A DNA stretch of 15,430 nucleotides, from positions 1-15,430 of the forward strand of contig CAZOGW010000073.1 of assembly GCA_964579415.1 (NCBI GenBank). The letters run 5' to 3'. The translations under genes were made by a program, and so were the position numbers. This DNA is from CAZOGW01 sp964579415 (GTDB taxonomy: Bacteria; Actinomycetota; Acidimicrobiia; Spongiisociales; UBA5794). Position 1 is the stretch's first letter, and each line of letters starts with the position of its first letter. Of this stretch, positions 5,639-13,273 are shown in pieces. The notes below the pieces were generated by a model. It was not told the DNA's origin. It saw only the letters and a program-made list of their open reading frames with translations, and did no database searches.

Positions 5639-7027
5639 ATGGATTACAACCTGCTCGAAGCGCTGGAATTGCTCGAGCGCGAGAAGGGTGTCCCTGCCGA
5701 CACCATCCTCGACGCTCTGGCCAACGCGCTCGTCTCGGCTTACAAGCGCACTCCCGGTGCCGCCGAGGAGGCGCGGGTGACCATCGACGCCGACACCGCC
5801 GAGATCATCGTCTACGGCCAGGAACTGGACGAGGACGGCAACGTCGTCAGCGAGTGGGAGGACACCCCGGACGACTTCGGCCGTATCGCCGCCCAGACCG
5901 CCAAGCAGGTCATCATGCAGCGGCTCCGCGACGCCAAGCGGGAACAGGTTTTCGAGCTGTACGAGGGCCGGGAGGGCGATCTCGTCACCGGGATCGTGCA
6001 GCAGTCGGACCACCGCTACGCCATCCTGGACCTGGGCAACGCCGAGGCCATCATGCCCGGCTCCGAGCGCATCCCCTACGAGCGGCTGGAGCGGGGCAAC
6101 CGCGTCAAGGCCTACATCCTCGAGGTGCGCGGCGAGGGCAAGGGCCCCCAGATCGTCGTCTCCCGCAGCCATCCCGAGTTCATCCGCTCCCTTTTCGAGC
6201 TGGAGGTACCCGAACTGGTCGACGGCGATGTGGAGATCCGCGCCATCGCCCGTGAGCCGGGTCACCGCACCAAGATCGCCGTCGCCGCCGTCGACCCCAA
6301 CGTCGACCCGGTGGGAGCCTGCGTCGGCGCCCGCGGCTCGCGGGTGCGTCAGGTGGTCAACGAGCTACGTGGCGAGAAGGTCGACATCGTGGAGTGGCGC
6401 GACGACGCCGCCAACTTCCTCGCCGAGGCGCTGAGCCCGGCGCGGGTCAAGGAGGTCCGCCTCGACGAGGAGAGCAAGGTGGCCACGGTGATCGTGCCCG
6501 ACCATCAGCTCTCGCTGGCCATCGGCAAGGAGGGGCAGAACGCCCGCCTCGCCGCCCGCCTCACCGGCTACAAGGTCGACATCCGTTCCGAGACCCAGGA
6601 CCTGGGTCTCGACGAGGACGAGGTCGAGGAGATCGCCGCCCCCGCCGCCCCCGTTGCCGAGGAAGTCGCCGAAGCAGCAGCCGGTGAGGCTGAGGCTGTC
6701 GCCGACGAGGTTGAGGACACTGAAGCCGTCGTCGAGGACGCCGGCATCGCTGAGGCGGAGGTTGCCGAGGCGCAGCCGGAGGACGGACCCGTTGAGCCCG
6801 CCGACGAAGGCTCCACCGGTGAGGCCGACGAAGATCCCGCAGAAGAGGAACCCGCCGACGAGCCCGCCGACGAAGACTCCCCGGATGAGGTTGATGAAGA
6901 GCCCGTCGCGGAGGAGCCCGCCGGCGAGGACGTCGCCGAAGCCCCCGCCACTGAGGACGGGGAAGAGGCGCCCGATGCGGGCGACGGTGAGACGGCCGGG
7001 GACGAAGACGGCGCGGCAGGGGGCTGA
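5639..7027 (+). CDS. nusA: Transcription termination/antitermination factor NusA with long acidic tail
   Basis: NusA binds RNA polymerase and nascent RNA and modulates pausing, termination and rRNA antitermination. The 462-residue protein has an N-terminal polymerase-binding domain (1-105, DYNLLEALELLEREKGVP), an S1 domain (about 109-178), KH1 with GACVGARGSRVR (227-238) and KH2 with AIGKEGQNARLA (294-305). From about residue 321 the conserved part is replaced by some 140 residues made almost only of Glu, Asp, Ala, Pro, Val and Gly, with PADE-type repeats. Actinobacterial NusA normally stops soon after KH2 and lacks the E. coli AR repeats, so this tail is unusual. The ATG has a strong AGAAGGAG site (5626-5633). 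The next gene is infB, 36 bp on, with no rnpM/ylxR between. Confidence 0.96.
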   Translation: MDYNLLEALELLEREKGVPADTILDALANALVSAYKRTPGAAEEARVTIDADTAEIIVYGQELDEDGNVVSEWEDTPDDFGRIAAQTAKQVIMQRLRDAKREQVFELYEGREGDLVTGIVQQSDHRYAILDLGNAEAIMPGSERIPYERLERGNRVKAYILEVRGEGKGPQIVVSRSHPEFIRSLFELEVPELVDGDVEIRAIAREPGHRTKIAVAAVDPNVDPVGACVGARGSRVRQVVNELRGEKVDIVEWRDDAANFLAEALSPARVKEVRLDEESKVATVIVPDHQLSLAIGKEGQNARLAARLTGYKVDIRSETQDLGLDEDEVEEIAAPAAPVAEEVAEAAAGEAEAVADEVEDTEAVVEDAGIAEAEVAEAQPEDGPVEPADEGSTGEADEDPAEEEPADEPADEDSPDEVDEEPVAEEPAGEDVAEAPATEDGEEAPDAGDGETAGDEDGAAGG

Positions 7028-7063
7028 CAGACACATGGCAGAATTCGAACGGCGGAGGTGACC

Positions 7064-9127
7064 TTGGCGACACGGGTATATGAGCTGGCACGGGATCTTG
7101 GGCGGGAGTCCAAGGAGGTGCTGGAGCGCGCCCAGGAGCTGGGGGTCGACGCCAAGACGGCCTCGTCGGGTATCGACGACGACGCCGTCGAGTTGGTGCG
7201 CCTCTCCTTCGAGGTCGACGAGACCGCCGGCACCGCCGCGCCCGAGGCGGCCGCGGTGACCGAGCCGGAGGCTCCCGCCGGGGAGCCGGAGCCGGAGCCG
7301 CTCCCTGAGCCCGAGCCCGAAGCGGAGCCCGAGCCCGAAGCGGAGCCGGACGACGAGCGCATCCTCGCCGTCGACGAGGGCATCACCGTCCAGGAGTTTG
7401 CCCGCCTCGTCGGCGAGCGCACCGGTGAGGTGGTGCGCACCCTGATGGGCATGGGCGAGATGATCCCCGGCGCCGGCACCATTCCCACCCACGCCCTCGA
7501 GCCGCTGGGCGAGCACTTCGGCTTCGCCGTCCTCGTCGAACTCAAGGACGAGGAAGACGCCGCCGACGAGAAGCGCCAGCCGCACCGCGTCGAGTTCGAG
7601 GACGACCCCTCCACCCTGCAGCCGCGGCCGCCGGTGGTCACCGTCATGGGCCACGTCGACCACGGCAAGACCAAGCTGCTCGACACCATCCGCGCCGCCA
7701 ACGTCGTCGAGGGAGAGGCCGGCGGCATCACCCAGCACATCGGCGCCTACCAGGTGGTCAAGAACGGCCAGAGGATCACCTTCATCGACACGCCGGGCCA
7801 CGAGGCGTTCACCGCGCTGCGGGCCCGGGGCGCCAACGTCACCGACATCGCCATCATCGTGGTCGCCGCCGACGACGGCGTCATGCCGCAGACCGTCGAG
7901 GCCATCGATCACGCCAAGGCCGCCGAGGTGCCCATCATCGTGGCCATCAACAAGGTGGACCTGCCCGCCGCCGACCCGCTGTCGGCCCGGGCCGCCCTCA
8001 CCCAGCACGGCATCGTCGTCGAGGATCTCGGTGGCGACGTGGTGTCCGCCGAGGTGTCGGCGCTCACCGGCGACGGCGTCGACGATCTGCTGGAGATGAT
8101 CTCCCTGGTCGCCGAGGTGGAGGAGCTCAAGGCCAACCCCAAGGCGCCCGCCGTCGGCACCGTCATCGAGTCGCAGCTCGAGGTGGGCCGCGGCCCGGTC
8201 GCCACCGTCATCGTGCAGCGGGGCACCCTCAAGCAGGGTGACGCCATCGTTGCCGGCGGCGTCGCCGGCCGGGTCCGCTCCATGTTCGACGAGCACGGCA
8301 AGGTGCTCAAGACGGCCCCGCCGAGCAGCCCGGCGCTGGTGATGGGCTGGGACGACGTCCCCGTCGCCGGCGACATGTTCGAGGTGGTGGCCAACGAGCG
8401 CACCGCCCGCAAGATGGCGCAGAGCCGCCTCGACGCCCAGCGCGCCAGCGACCTCACCGTGCCCACCTCCACCGAGCGCCTCGGCATGTTGCTCGATCAG
8501 CTCAAGACCGCCGACCACGCCGAGCTGCGGGTGATCCTCAAGGCCGACGCCCACGGGTCGCTGGAGGCGCTGCGGGACGCAGTGGCCAAGATCGGCCGCG
8601 ATGACGGCCGCATCCGCATCATCCACGGCGCCGTCGGAGGCGTCACCGAGAACGATGTTTCACTGGCCGAGGCCTCCGAGGGCGTCATCTACGGCTTCAA
8701 CGTCCGCCCCGACGCCGGCGCCCGCAAATTGGCCAAGGAGCGGGGCATCGACGTTCGCACCTTCCCCATCATCTATGAGCTGCTCGACGACGTCGAGTCG
8801 CTGCTGGTGGGCGAGCTGAGCCCGGACGAGGTGGAGACCTTCCTCGGAGTCGCCGAGGTGCGGGCCACCTTCCGTGCCCCCCGCTGGGGTGTCGTCGCCG
8901 GCTGTTACGTCACCGAGGGCGAGATCCAGCGCAACGCCCGCGCCCGGCTGGTCCGCGACGGCGTGGTCGTCTACGACGGCCGCATCGCCTCGCTGCGCCG
9001 CTTCAAGGAGGACGTCGCCACGGTGGCCACCGGCTTCGAGTGCGGCATCGGCCTCGAAGGCTTCCGCGACATCAAGGAAGGCGACAGCATCGAGTCCTAC
9101 GAGGTCCGTGAGGTTGCCAGGACATAG
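7064..9127 (+). CDS. infB: Translation initiation factor IF-2
   Basis: GTPase that brings fMet-tRNA to the 30S subunit and promotes subunit joining. The 687-residue product is short for Actinobacteria, where IF-2 is often 900 or more residues. Domains: a first IF2_N module (ATRVYELARDLGRESKEVLE), a short Glu/Pro-rich linker, a second IF2_N module (about 104-160), the G domain with GHVDHGKT (196-203), DTPGH (242-246) and NKVD (296-299), then beta-barrel II, domain 3 and the C-terminal fMet-tRNA-binding barrel ending in GDSIESYEV. The TTG at 7064 is preferred over the GTG at 7058 because GGAGG at 7054-7058 is then 5 nt from the start, whereas it would overlap the GTG. An 8-codon frame (7035-7061) ends just before this start. 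A heptad-repeat hairpin follows the stop. Confidence 0.96.
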   Translation: MATRVYELARDLGRESKEVLERAQELGVDAKTASSGIDDDAVELVRLSFEVDETAGTAAPEAAAVTEPEAPAGEPEPEPLPEPEPEAEPEPEAEPDDERILAVDEGITVQEFARLVGERTGEVVRTLMGMGEMIPGAGTIPTHALEPLGEHFGFAVLVELKDEEDAADEKRQPHRVEFEDDPSTLQPRPPVVTVMGHVDHGKTKLLDTIRAANVVEGEAGGITQHIGAYQVVKNGQRITFIDTPGHEAFTALRARGANVTDIAIIVVAADDGVMPQTVEAIDHAKAAEVPIIVAINKVDLPAADPLSARAALTQHGIVVEDLGGDVVSAEVSALTGDGVDDLLEMISLVAEVEELKANPKAPAVGTVIESQLEVGRGPVATVIVQRGTLKQGDAIVAGGVAGRVRSMFDEHGKVLKTAPPSSPALVMGWDDVPVAGDMFEVVANERTARKMAQSRLDAQRASDLTVPTSTERLGMLLDQLKTADHAELRVILKADAHGSLEALRDAVAKIGRDDGRIRIIHGAVGGVTENDVSLAEASEGVIYGFNVRPDAGARKLAKERGIDVRTFPIIYELLDDVESLLVGELSPDEVETFLGVAEVRATFRAPRWGVVAGCYVTEGEIQRNARARLVRDGVVVYDGRIASLRRFKEDVATVATGFECGIGLEGFRDIKEGDSIESYEVREVART
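7307..7342 (+). repeat. Tandem 18-bp duplication in the infB linker
   Basis: Two perfect adjacent copies of an 18-bp unit (GAGCCCGAGCCCGAAGCG) encode EPEPEA twice in the acidic linker between the two IF2_N modules. It is a likely slippage site; linker length would be expected to vary between strains. Confidence 0.85.
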
Positions 9128-9136
9128 CGTCGCCGT

Positions 9137-9205
9137 GGGGAGTACTTGGTGCTTGGTACGAAGAGACCGTTGCCCAGCTACCAAGTACCAAGTACCAAGT
9201 ACCCC
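9137..9205. repeat. Palindromic heptad repeat, copy 3 (17-bp hairpin)
   Basis: The left arm 9142-9158 pairs with 9179-9195 over 17 bp with one G-T wobble (G9151 opposite T9186), around a 20-nt loop. The right side carries one further heptad up to 9202. The units are the same GGTACTT / AAGTACC as in copy 1, but the loop differs in length and sequence. It lies between infB and the DUF503 gene, inside what would otherwise be one operon. Confidence 0.9.
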
Positions 9206-9235
9206 TTGCTGCGACGACGCGTCCCTGACTCTCTG

Positions 9236-9529
9236 ATGTTCGTCGTCGCCCAGAAGATCGAACTCCGCATCCGGGGCGCCGGGTCGCTGAAGGAGAAGCG
9301 CCACATCGTGAAGTCCGTCATCGCCCACCTCAGCTCACGGTTCGGGCTGGCCGTCGCCGAGGTCGACGACCTGGACAAGTGGCAGAAGGCCACCCTGGGC
9401 GTCGCCGGGGTGGCCAACGAACTGGGTCATCTCGACCGGGTGTTGCACCAGGTGGCCCGCCACCTGGAAGGGCGCGACGACGTGGAGGTGCTGCGCATCG
9501 CCACCGAGCACATGGAGAGCCCGGCGTGA
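9236..9529 (+). CDS. ylxP: DUF503 family protein (YlxP-like)
   Basis: A 97-residue protein of the DUF503 family, known from Bacillus subtilis YlxP, which also lies between infB and rbfA. Typical features are the N-terminal strand FVVAQKIELRIRGAGSLKEKRH, the IVKSVIAHLSSRFGLAVAEVDD segment and LGVAGVANELGHLDRVL. The fold is a small ferredoxin-like alpha/beta domain; the function is not established and ribosome assembly is suspected only from its neighbours. The ATG at 9236 fits the family N-terminus; 30 extra codons open upstream are translated heptad repeat (YQVPSTKYP) and were rejected. No clear ribosome binding site is seen. Its TGA overlaps the GTG of rbfA (GTGA). Confidence 0.9.
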   Translation: MFVVAQKIELRIRGAGSLKEKRHIVKSVIAHLSSRFGLAVAEVDDLDKWQKATLGVAGVANELGHLDRVLHQVARHLEGRDDVEVLRIATEHMESPA

Positions 9530-9903
9530 CCGAGCGGTCGTCCCGCATGCGCAAGATCGACGAGTTGCTGCGCGAGGTGATCGCCGACGAGGTCCTCGAC
9601 CTCAAGGACCCGGCCGTCGGCTTCGTCACCATCACCGGGGTGAGCTGCTCACCCGATCTGCGCCAGGCCACCGTGTTCTACTCCGTGCTGGGGAGCGACG
9701 AGGAGAAGGAGGCCACCGCTGCAGCCCTCGATCGGGCCGCCCCCTTCCTGCAGGGCCGCGTCGGCGCCCAGGTGCGCATCAAGTACACGCCGCGGTTGAC
9801 CTTCGCCGTCGACCCCGCCATCGACCAGGGATTGAGGGTCACGCAGATCCTCACCGAGATCGCCGCAGAGAACGAGGACGAGGACGAGGAGGAAGTGCCA
9901 TGA
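9526..9903 (+). CDS. rbfA: Ribosome-binding factor A
   Basis: RbfA is a single KH-like domain that binds immature 30S subunits near helix 1 of 16S rRNA and supports late maturation. The 125-residue product shows the family's RMRKIDELLREVIADEVLDL, the GFVTITGVSCSPDLRQATVFYSV strand pair and YTPRLTFAVDPAIDQGLRVTQIL. It ends in an acidic tail (ENEDEDEEEVP). The GTG at 9526 overlaps the DUF503 stop as GTGA, with GGAGAG (9514-9519) as ribosome binding site; longer readings of this frame are out-of-frame translation of the upstream gene. The codons for the acidic tail contain GAGGAGGAAG, which doubles as the ribosome binding site of nrnA. The stop overlaps the nrnA ATG (ATGA). Confidence 0.95.
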   Translation: MTERSSRMRKIDELLREVIADEVLDLKDPAVGFVTITGVSCSPDLRQATVFYSVLGSDEEKEATAAALDRAAPFLQGRVGAQVRIKYTPRLTFAVDPAIDQGLRVTQILTEIAAENEDEDEEEVP

Positions 9904-10856
9904 GCCAGGGTATCGAGGCGGTCGCCGCAGCCGTGTCGTCGGCCGGTTCCCTGGTGGTGGCCGGCCACGTCGGGCCCGACGGCGACGCCCTCGGCTCGAT
10001 GGTGGCCCTGTCCCGGGCTGCCCGCCAGGCGGGCAAGGAGGCCTGGGCCACGTTCGGTGAGCCGTTCGTGGTTCCCTCCCGGTACCGCTTCCTCGACACC
10101 GAGGGCCTGGTGCCGGTCTCGGCCGTGCCCGAGGCGATCGATCTCCTCGTCGCGGTCGACTGCGGCGACATCGACCGCCTCGGCTCCGCCGGGGTGCTCG
10201 CCGAGCGGGCCGGGAAGGTGGCCGTCATCGACCACCACCGTTCCCGCCGCGAGTTCGGTGACGCCGCCTGGATCGATCCCGACGCCGCCTCCACGGCCCA
10301 GATGGTGCACCAGCTCCTCGAGCGACTGGGCTGGCACCGCGACAAGGCGATCGCCGAGGCCCTCTACACCGGGATCGTCACCGATTCGGGACGGTTCCAG
10401 TATTCGTCCACCGACCCCGGGCTGCACCGCGTCGCCGCCAGCCTGCTCGAGGACGGCGTCGCTCCCGACGAGATCGGCCAGAAGCTCTTCGAGACAGTCC
10501 CCTTCGGCTACCTGGGGCTGGCGGGCCGCGTGCTGAGCCGCACCGTCCTCGAGCCCGACCTGGCGCTGGTGTGGTCGTCACTCACCCAGGCCGATCTCGC
10601 CACCGCCGGGATCGCCTACGAGGAGGCGGACGGGCTCATCGACCTGATCCGTATCGCTGAGGAGGCCCAGGTGGCCTGCCTGCTACGCCAGGTGGGCGAC
10701 CAGCGCACCAAGGGCAGCCTGCGCTCCCGGGGGCTCGTCGATGTCGGTTCCGTCGCCGCCGCGCTGGGTGGAGGCGGGCACCACAACGCCGCCGGGTTCA
10801 CCGCCGCCGCCGGCCTGGACGAGACCATCGAGCTGGTCCGGCAGGCCCTGCGGTGA
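9900..10856 (+). CDS. nrnA: DHH/DHHA1 phosphoesterase, nanoRNase/pAp phosphatase (NrnA-like)
   Basis: NrnA-type enzymes degrade 2-5-mer RNAs (in mycobacteria also c-di-AMP-derived products) and dephosphorylate pAp to AMP. The 318-residue protein has the DHH domain metal ligands H23, D27 and D29 (GHVGPDGDALGS), D87 (VAVDCGD) and D111-H112-H113 (VIDHHRS). The DHHA1 substrate motif GGGHHNAAGF starts at about residue 291. All motifs are intact. Start and stop overlap the neighbours (ATGA with rbfA, GTGA with truB). In M. tuberculosis the rbfA gene is likewise followed by this gene (Rv2837c), which supports orthology. The exact balance of substrates cannot be read from the sequence. Confidence 0.93.
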   Translation: MSQGIEAVAAAVSSAGSLVVAGHVGPDGDALGSMVALSRAARQAGKEAWATFGEPFVVPSRYRFLDTEGLVPVSAVPEAIDLLVAVDCGDIDRLGSAGVLAERAGKVAVIDHHRSRREFGDAAWIDPDAASTAQMVHQLLERLGWHRDKAIAEALYTGIVTDSGRFQYSSTDPGLHRVAASLLEDGVAPDEIGQKLFETVPFGYLGLAGRVLSRTVLEPDLALVWSSLTQADLATAGIAYEEADGLIDLIRIAEEAQVACLLRQVGDQRTKGSLRSRGLVDVGSVAAALGGGGHHNAAGFTAAAGLDETIELVRQALR

Positions 10857-11770
10857 ACGACGCCGAGCCGGGGGCTCCCCGCCACGGGTTCCTCCTCGTC
10901 GACAAGGCGTCCGGGTGGACGTCGCACGACGTGGTGGCCAAGGTGCGGGGCCTGGTGCGGCTGAAGCGCGTCGGTCACGCCGGCACCCTCGACCCGATGG
11001 CCACCGGTCTGCTGGTGCTCGGTCTGGGTCGGGCCACCCGGCTGCTCCGCTTCGTGCAGGGGGCGCCCAAGGAGTACCTGGCCACCGCCTGTTTCGGGGT
11101 CGCCACCGACTCGCTCGATGCCGACGGCTCGGTGCTGGCCCGCGAGCCGATGAACATCACCGTCGCGGAGGTGACCGCCACCGCCGAGCGGTTCGTGGGG
11201 ACCATCTCGCAGATCCCGCCCATGGTGTCGGCACGCAAGGTGGCCGGCCGACGGCTCTACGATCTTGCCCGTGAGGGCGCCGATATCGAACGGGAGGCCA
11301 GGCCGGTGACGATCCACGAGCTGGTGATCACCGACTTCGCCCCGGGCCCGTATCCCGAGGTCTCCTTCAAGGTGCGCTGCTCCAGCGGCACCTACGTGCG
11401 CACCCTCGCCGACGACATCGCCGCTTCCCTGGGCGGCCGGGCCCACCTCACCGCACTGCGCCGCACCGCCAACGGCAGCCTCCGGGTCGAAGACGCCCAC
11501 ACCGTCGAGGAAGTGGCCGGTCACTCCGCTGCCGGCACGCTGGGCGACATCATCCTCACTCCGGCCCAGGGTCTCCCCGACGTCCCCTCGGTGGTCCTCA
11601 GCGACGACGCCGCCCGGGCGGTACGCAACGGGGTGGCCATGCAGCGCAGCGCCCTGGGGGCCTCCGCACCCGCCGAGGGTCCGGTGCGGCTGGTGACCGG
11701 GGACGGCGAGCTGGTGGCGGTACACCGCATCGACGGCGGCCGCAGCCGGCCCGAGGCGGTGTTGGGGTGA
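10853..11770 (+). CDS. truB: tRNA pseudouridine(55) synthase TruB
   Basis: Converts U55 of the T-loop of tRNAs to pseudouridine. The 305-residue product begins HGFLLVDKASGWTSHDVVAKVR. It carries the catalytic motif GHAGTLDPMATGLL with nucleophile D47 (E. coli D48). RLYDLAREG and the FKVRCSSGTYVRTLADDI region, typical of the family core, follow. The C-terminal 60 residues or so form the small PUA-like domain of actinobacterial TruB. The GTG start overlaps the nrnA stop (GTGA) and the TGA stop overlaps the ribF GTG (GTGA), so translation is probably coupled along the chain. The truB-ribF order is widely conserved. Confidence 0.96.
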   Translation: MNDAEPGAPRHGFLLVDKASGWTSHDVVAKVRGLVRLKRVGHAGTLDPMATGLLVLGLGRATRLLRFVQGAPKEYLATACFGVATDSLDADGSVLAREPMNITVAEVTATAERFVGTISQIPPMVSARKVAGRRLYDLAREGADIEREARPVTIHELVITDFAPGPYPEVSFKVRCSSGTYVRTLADDIAASLGGRAHLTALRRTANGSLRVEDAHTVEEVAGHSAAGTLGDIILTPAQGLPDVPSVVLSDDAARAVRNGVAMQRSALGASAPAEGPVRLVTGDGELVAVHRIDGGRSRPEAVLG

Positions 11771-12690
11771 GGATCCTCGAGGGAGACCATCAGCTCTGGC
11801 CGCTGCCCGACAGGCCCGCAGGTGTCACCATCGGTGTCTACGACGGGGTCCACCGCGGGCACCAGCACGTGATCTCGGCGCTGGGGGAGCGCTGCCACGA
11901 CGCCGGGTACATCCTCTCCGTGGTCACCTTCCGCCGCCATCCCGCCGAGGTCCTCGCCCCGGACCGGGTGCCCCCGCTGCTCACCACTCTCGACCAGAAG
12001 CTGGAGCTGTTCGAGGACCTCGGCGTCCAGCAGGTGGGCCTCCTCGACTTCGACGACGACCTGCGCACCATGGAGGCGGATCGTTTCGTCACCGAGGTGC
12101 TGGTCGAGGCCCTGGCCGTGGCAGAGGTGTCGGTGGGCGACGACTTCCGCTTCGGTCACCGCCAGCGCGGCGACGTGTCCCTGCTCACCGACATGGGGAG
12201 GGCCGGCGGGTTCCACGTGCTCCCGGTGCCGCTTCTGGGCGGTTCACATCCCTTCCGGTCCACCACGATCCGCGAGGCCCTGGCCGCCGGTGACCTCGAC
12301 ACCGCCTCCCGCGCCCTGGGGCGCCGCTTCGAGCTGCGCGGCACCGTTGTCGAGGGCGACCGCCGCGGCACCGCGATCGGGTTCCCCACCGCCAACCTCT
12401 CGCTCGCCGACCACCAGGCGGTCCCCGGCCGCGGCGTCTACGCGGTGCGGGCCGGGGTGGGGGAGGGGTACCACCCCGGGGTGGCCAACGTCGGTGTCCG
12501 TCCCACCTTCAACGGCACCGACGAGGTGGTGGAGGTCCACCTCCTCGCCGGCGGCCGCGACCTCTACGGCCAGGAGCTCCGCGTCGAGTTCGTGCAGCGC
12601 ATCCGCGAGGAGAAGTCGTTCTCCGGCGTCGATGCGCTGGTGGCGCAGATAGCCAGGGACGTCGAGACGGCCCGCAACGTACTTGGGTGA
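11767..12690 (+). CDS. ribF: Bifunctional riboflavin kinase / FAD synthetase RibF
   Basis: Makes FMN from riboflavin and then FAD from FMN and ATP. The 307-residue protein has an N-terminal adenylyltransferase domain with TIGVYDGVHRGHQ (HxGH at 29-32), the SVGDDFRFGHRQRGD segment and STTIREAL. The C-terminal riboflavin kinase domain has GTAIGFPTANL (the PTAN motif), GVYAVRAGVG, GVANVGVRPTF and the helix IREEKSF. The GTG start overlaps the truB stop. The last codons (GTA CTT GGG before TGA) contain GTACTTGG, a unit of the heptad repeat family, and a drifted repeat follows. The rpsO-pnp genes that often come next are absent here. Confidence 0.96.
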   Translation: MRILEGDHQLWPLPDRPAGVTIGVYDGVHRGHQHVISALGERCHDAGYILSVVTFRRHPAEVLAPDRVPPLLTTLDQKLELFEDLGVQQVGLLDFDDDLRTMEADRFVTEVLVEALAVAEVSVGDDFRFGHRQRGDVSLLTDMGRAGGFHVLPVPLLGGSHPFRSTTIREALAAGDLDTASRALGRRFELRGTVVEGDRRGTAIGFPTANLSLADHQAVPGRGVYAVRAGVGEGYHPGVANVGVRPTFNGTDEVVEVHLLAGGRDLYGQELRVEFVQRIREEKSFSGVDALVAQIARDVETARNVLG

Positions 12691-12695
12691 AGAGG

Positions 12696-12730
12696 GGTAC
12701 TAGGTACTACGTACTAGGTACTAGGTAGGG
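12696..12730. repeat. Heptad repeat, copy 4 (direct GGTACTA units)
   Basis: Four consecutive 7-nt units, GGTACTA, GGTACTA, CGTACTA and GGTACTA, then a broken fifth (GGTAGGG). It differs from the other copies by an A for T in the unit and by lacking the opposing arm, so it is direct rather than inverted. It starts six bases after the ribF stop codon. Confidence 0.85.
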
Positions 12731-12825
12731 CTTCCGACGGGTGAGCGCTGCCATCATTAGAGTGCGCCACGCTCTGTTGACCGAGATCCTGCAGGTAGGG
12801 CGGCAGGTGGTGGAAGGAGGCACGC

Positions 12826-13254
12826 GTGATCGATGACGAGCTGGGCCCGATCGACTTTCTGGCGGTGGAGTTCCCCGGCGGGAAGCCGACGCCGGAGGGA
12901 TTCGACCTGCTGCTCGGTCTCGCCGACCGCGGGGCGATACGCATCCTCGACCTCGAGTTCGTCGCCGTCGGTGAGGACGGCGTCGCCTCGGTGGTTGCTC
13001 CCGATGAAGTGCCCGCCGACTTCGACCTGTCCGTCTGGCGGGGGGCGTCCTCGGGACTCCTCGACGGCGCCGACCTGGCCACCCTGGCGAGTGAGATACA
13101 GCCGGGCAGCGTCGCCGTGGTGGTGGTGATCGAGAACCGCTGGGTGCTGGGGGTGGTGGATGCGTGGCGGGGGAGCGGCGCCCGGCTCATCGCCGAGGGC
13201 GGTCTCCACGCCGACGAGATCGTGGCGGCTCTGGACGCCACCGAGCCGGCCTGA
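12826..13254 (+). CDS. DUF6325 family protein
   Basis: A 142-residue soluble protein with no signal peptide or clear membrane helix. The opening GPIDFLAVEFPGGKPTPEGFDLLLGLADRGAIRILDLEFV and the later IQPGSVAVVVVIENRW are the pattern of the actinobacterial family I know as DUF6325, related in shape to DUF1269 proteins. No catalytic motif is visible and the function is unknown. The GTG start has an excellent ribosome binding site, GGAAGGAGG (12812-12820). A TAGAGT (12758-12763) could be a -10 element. A SHOCT gene follows 19 bp on, probably in one transcript; this pairing is common in Actinobacteria. Family assignment is from memory of the sequence pattern, hence moderate confidence. Confidence 0.75.
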   Translation: MIDDELGPIDFLAVEFPGGKPTPEGFDLLLGLADRGAIRILDLEFVAVGEDGVASVVAPDEVPADFDLSVWRGASSGLLDGADLATLASEIQPGSVAVVVVIENRWVLGVVDAWRGSGARLIAEGGLHADEIVAALDATEPA

Positions 13255-13273
13255 CGACCGGAGAGGAGCAGAG

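Noticed and set aside
6365..8626. 753-codon - strand frame opposite nusA and infB
   Set aside because: Mirror of two certain genes; low-complexity Gly/Leu/Asp/His composition typical of antisense GC-rich frames.
12777..12782. TTGACC as a -35 element for the DUF6325 gene
   Set aside because: No acceptable -10 about 17 bp downstream; the sequence there is GC-rich up to the ribosome binding site.
12691..12825. rpsO or a small RNA gene after ribF
   Set aside because: No S15-like frame and no clear RNA structure; only the heptad block and a leader for the next gene.
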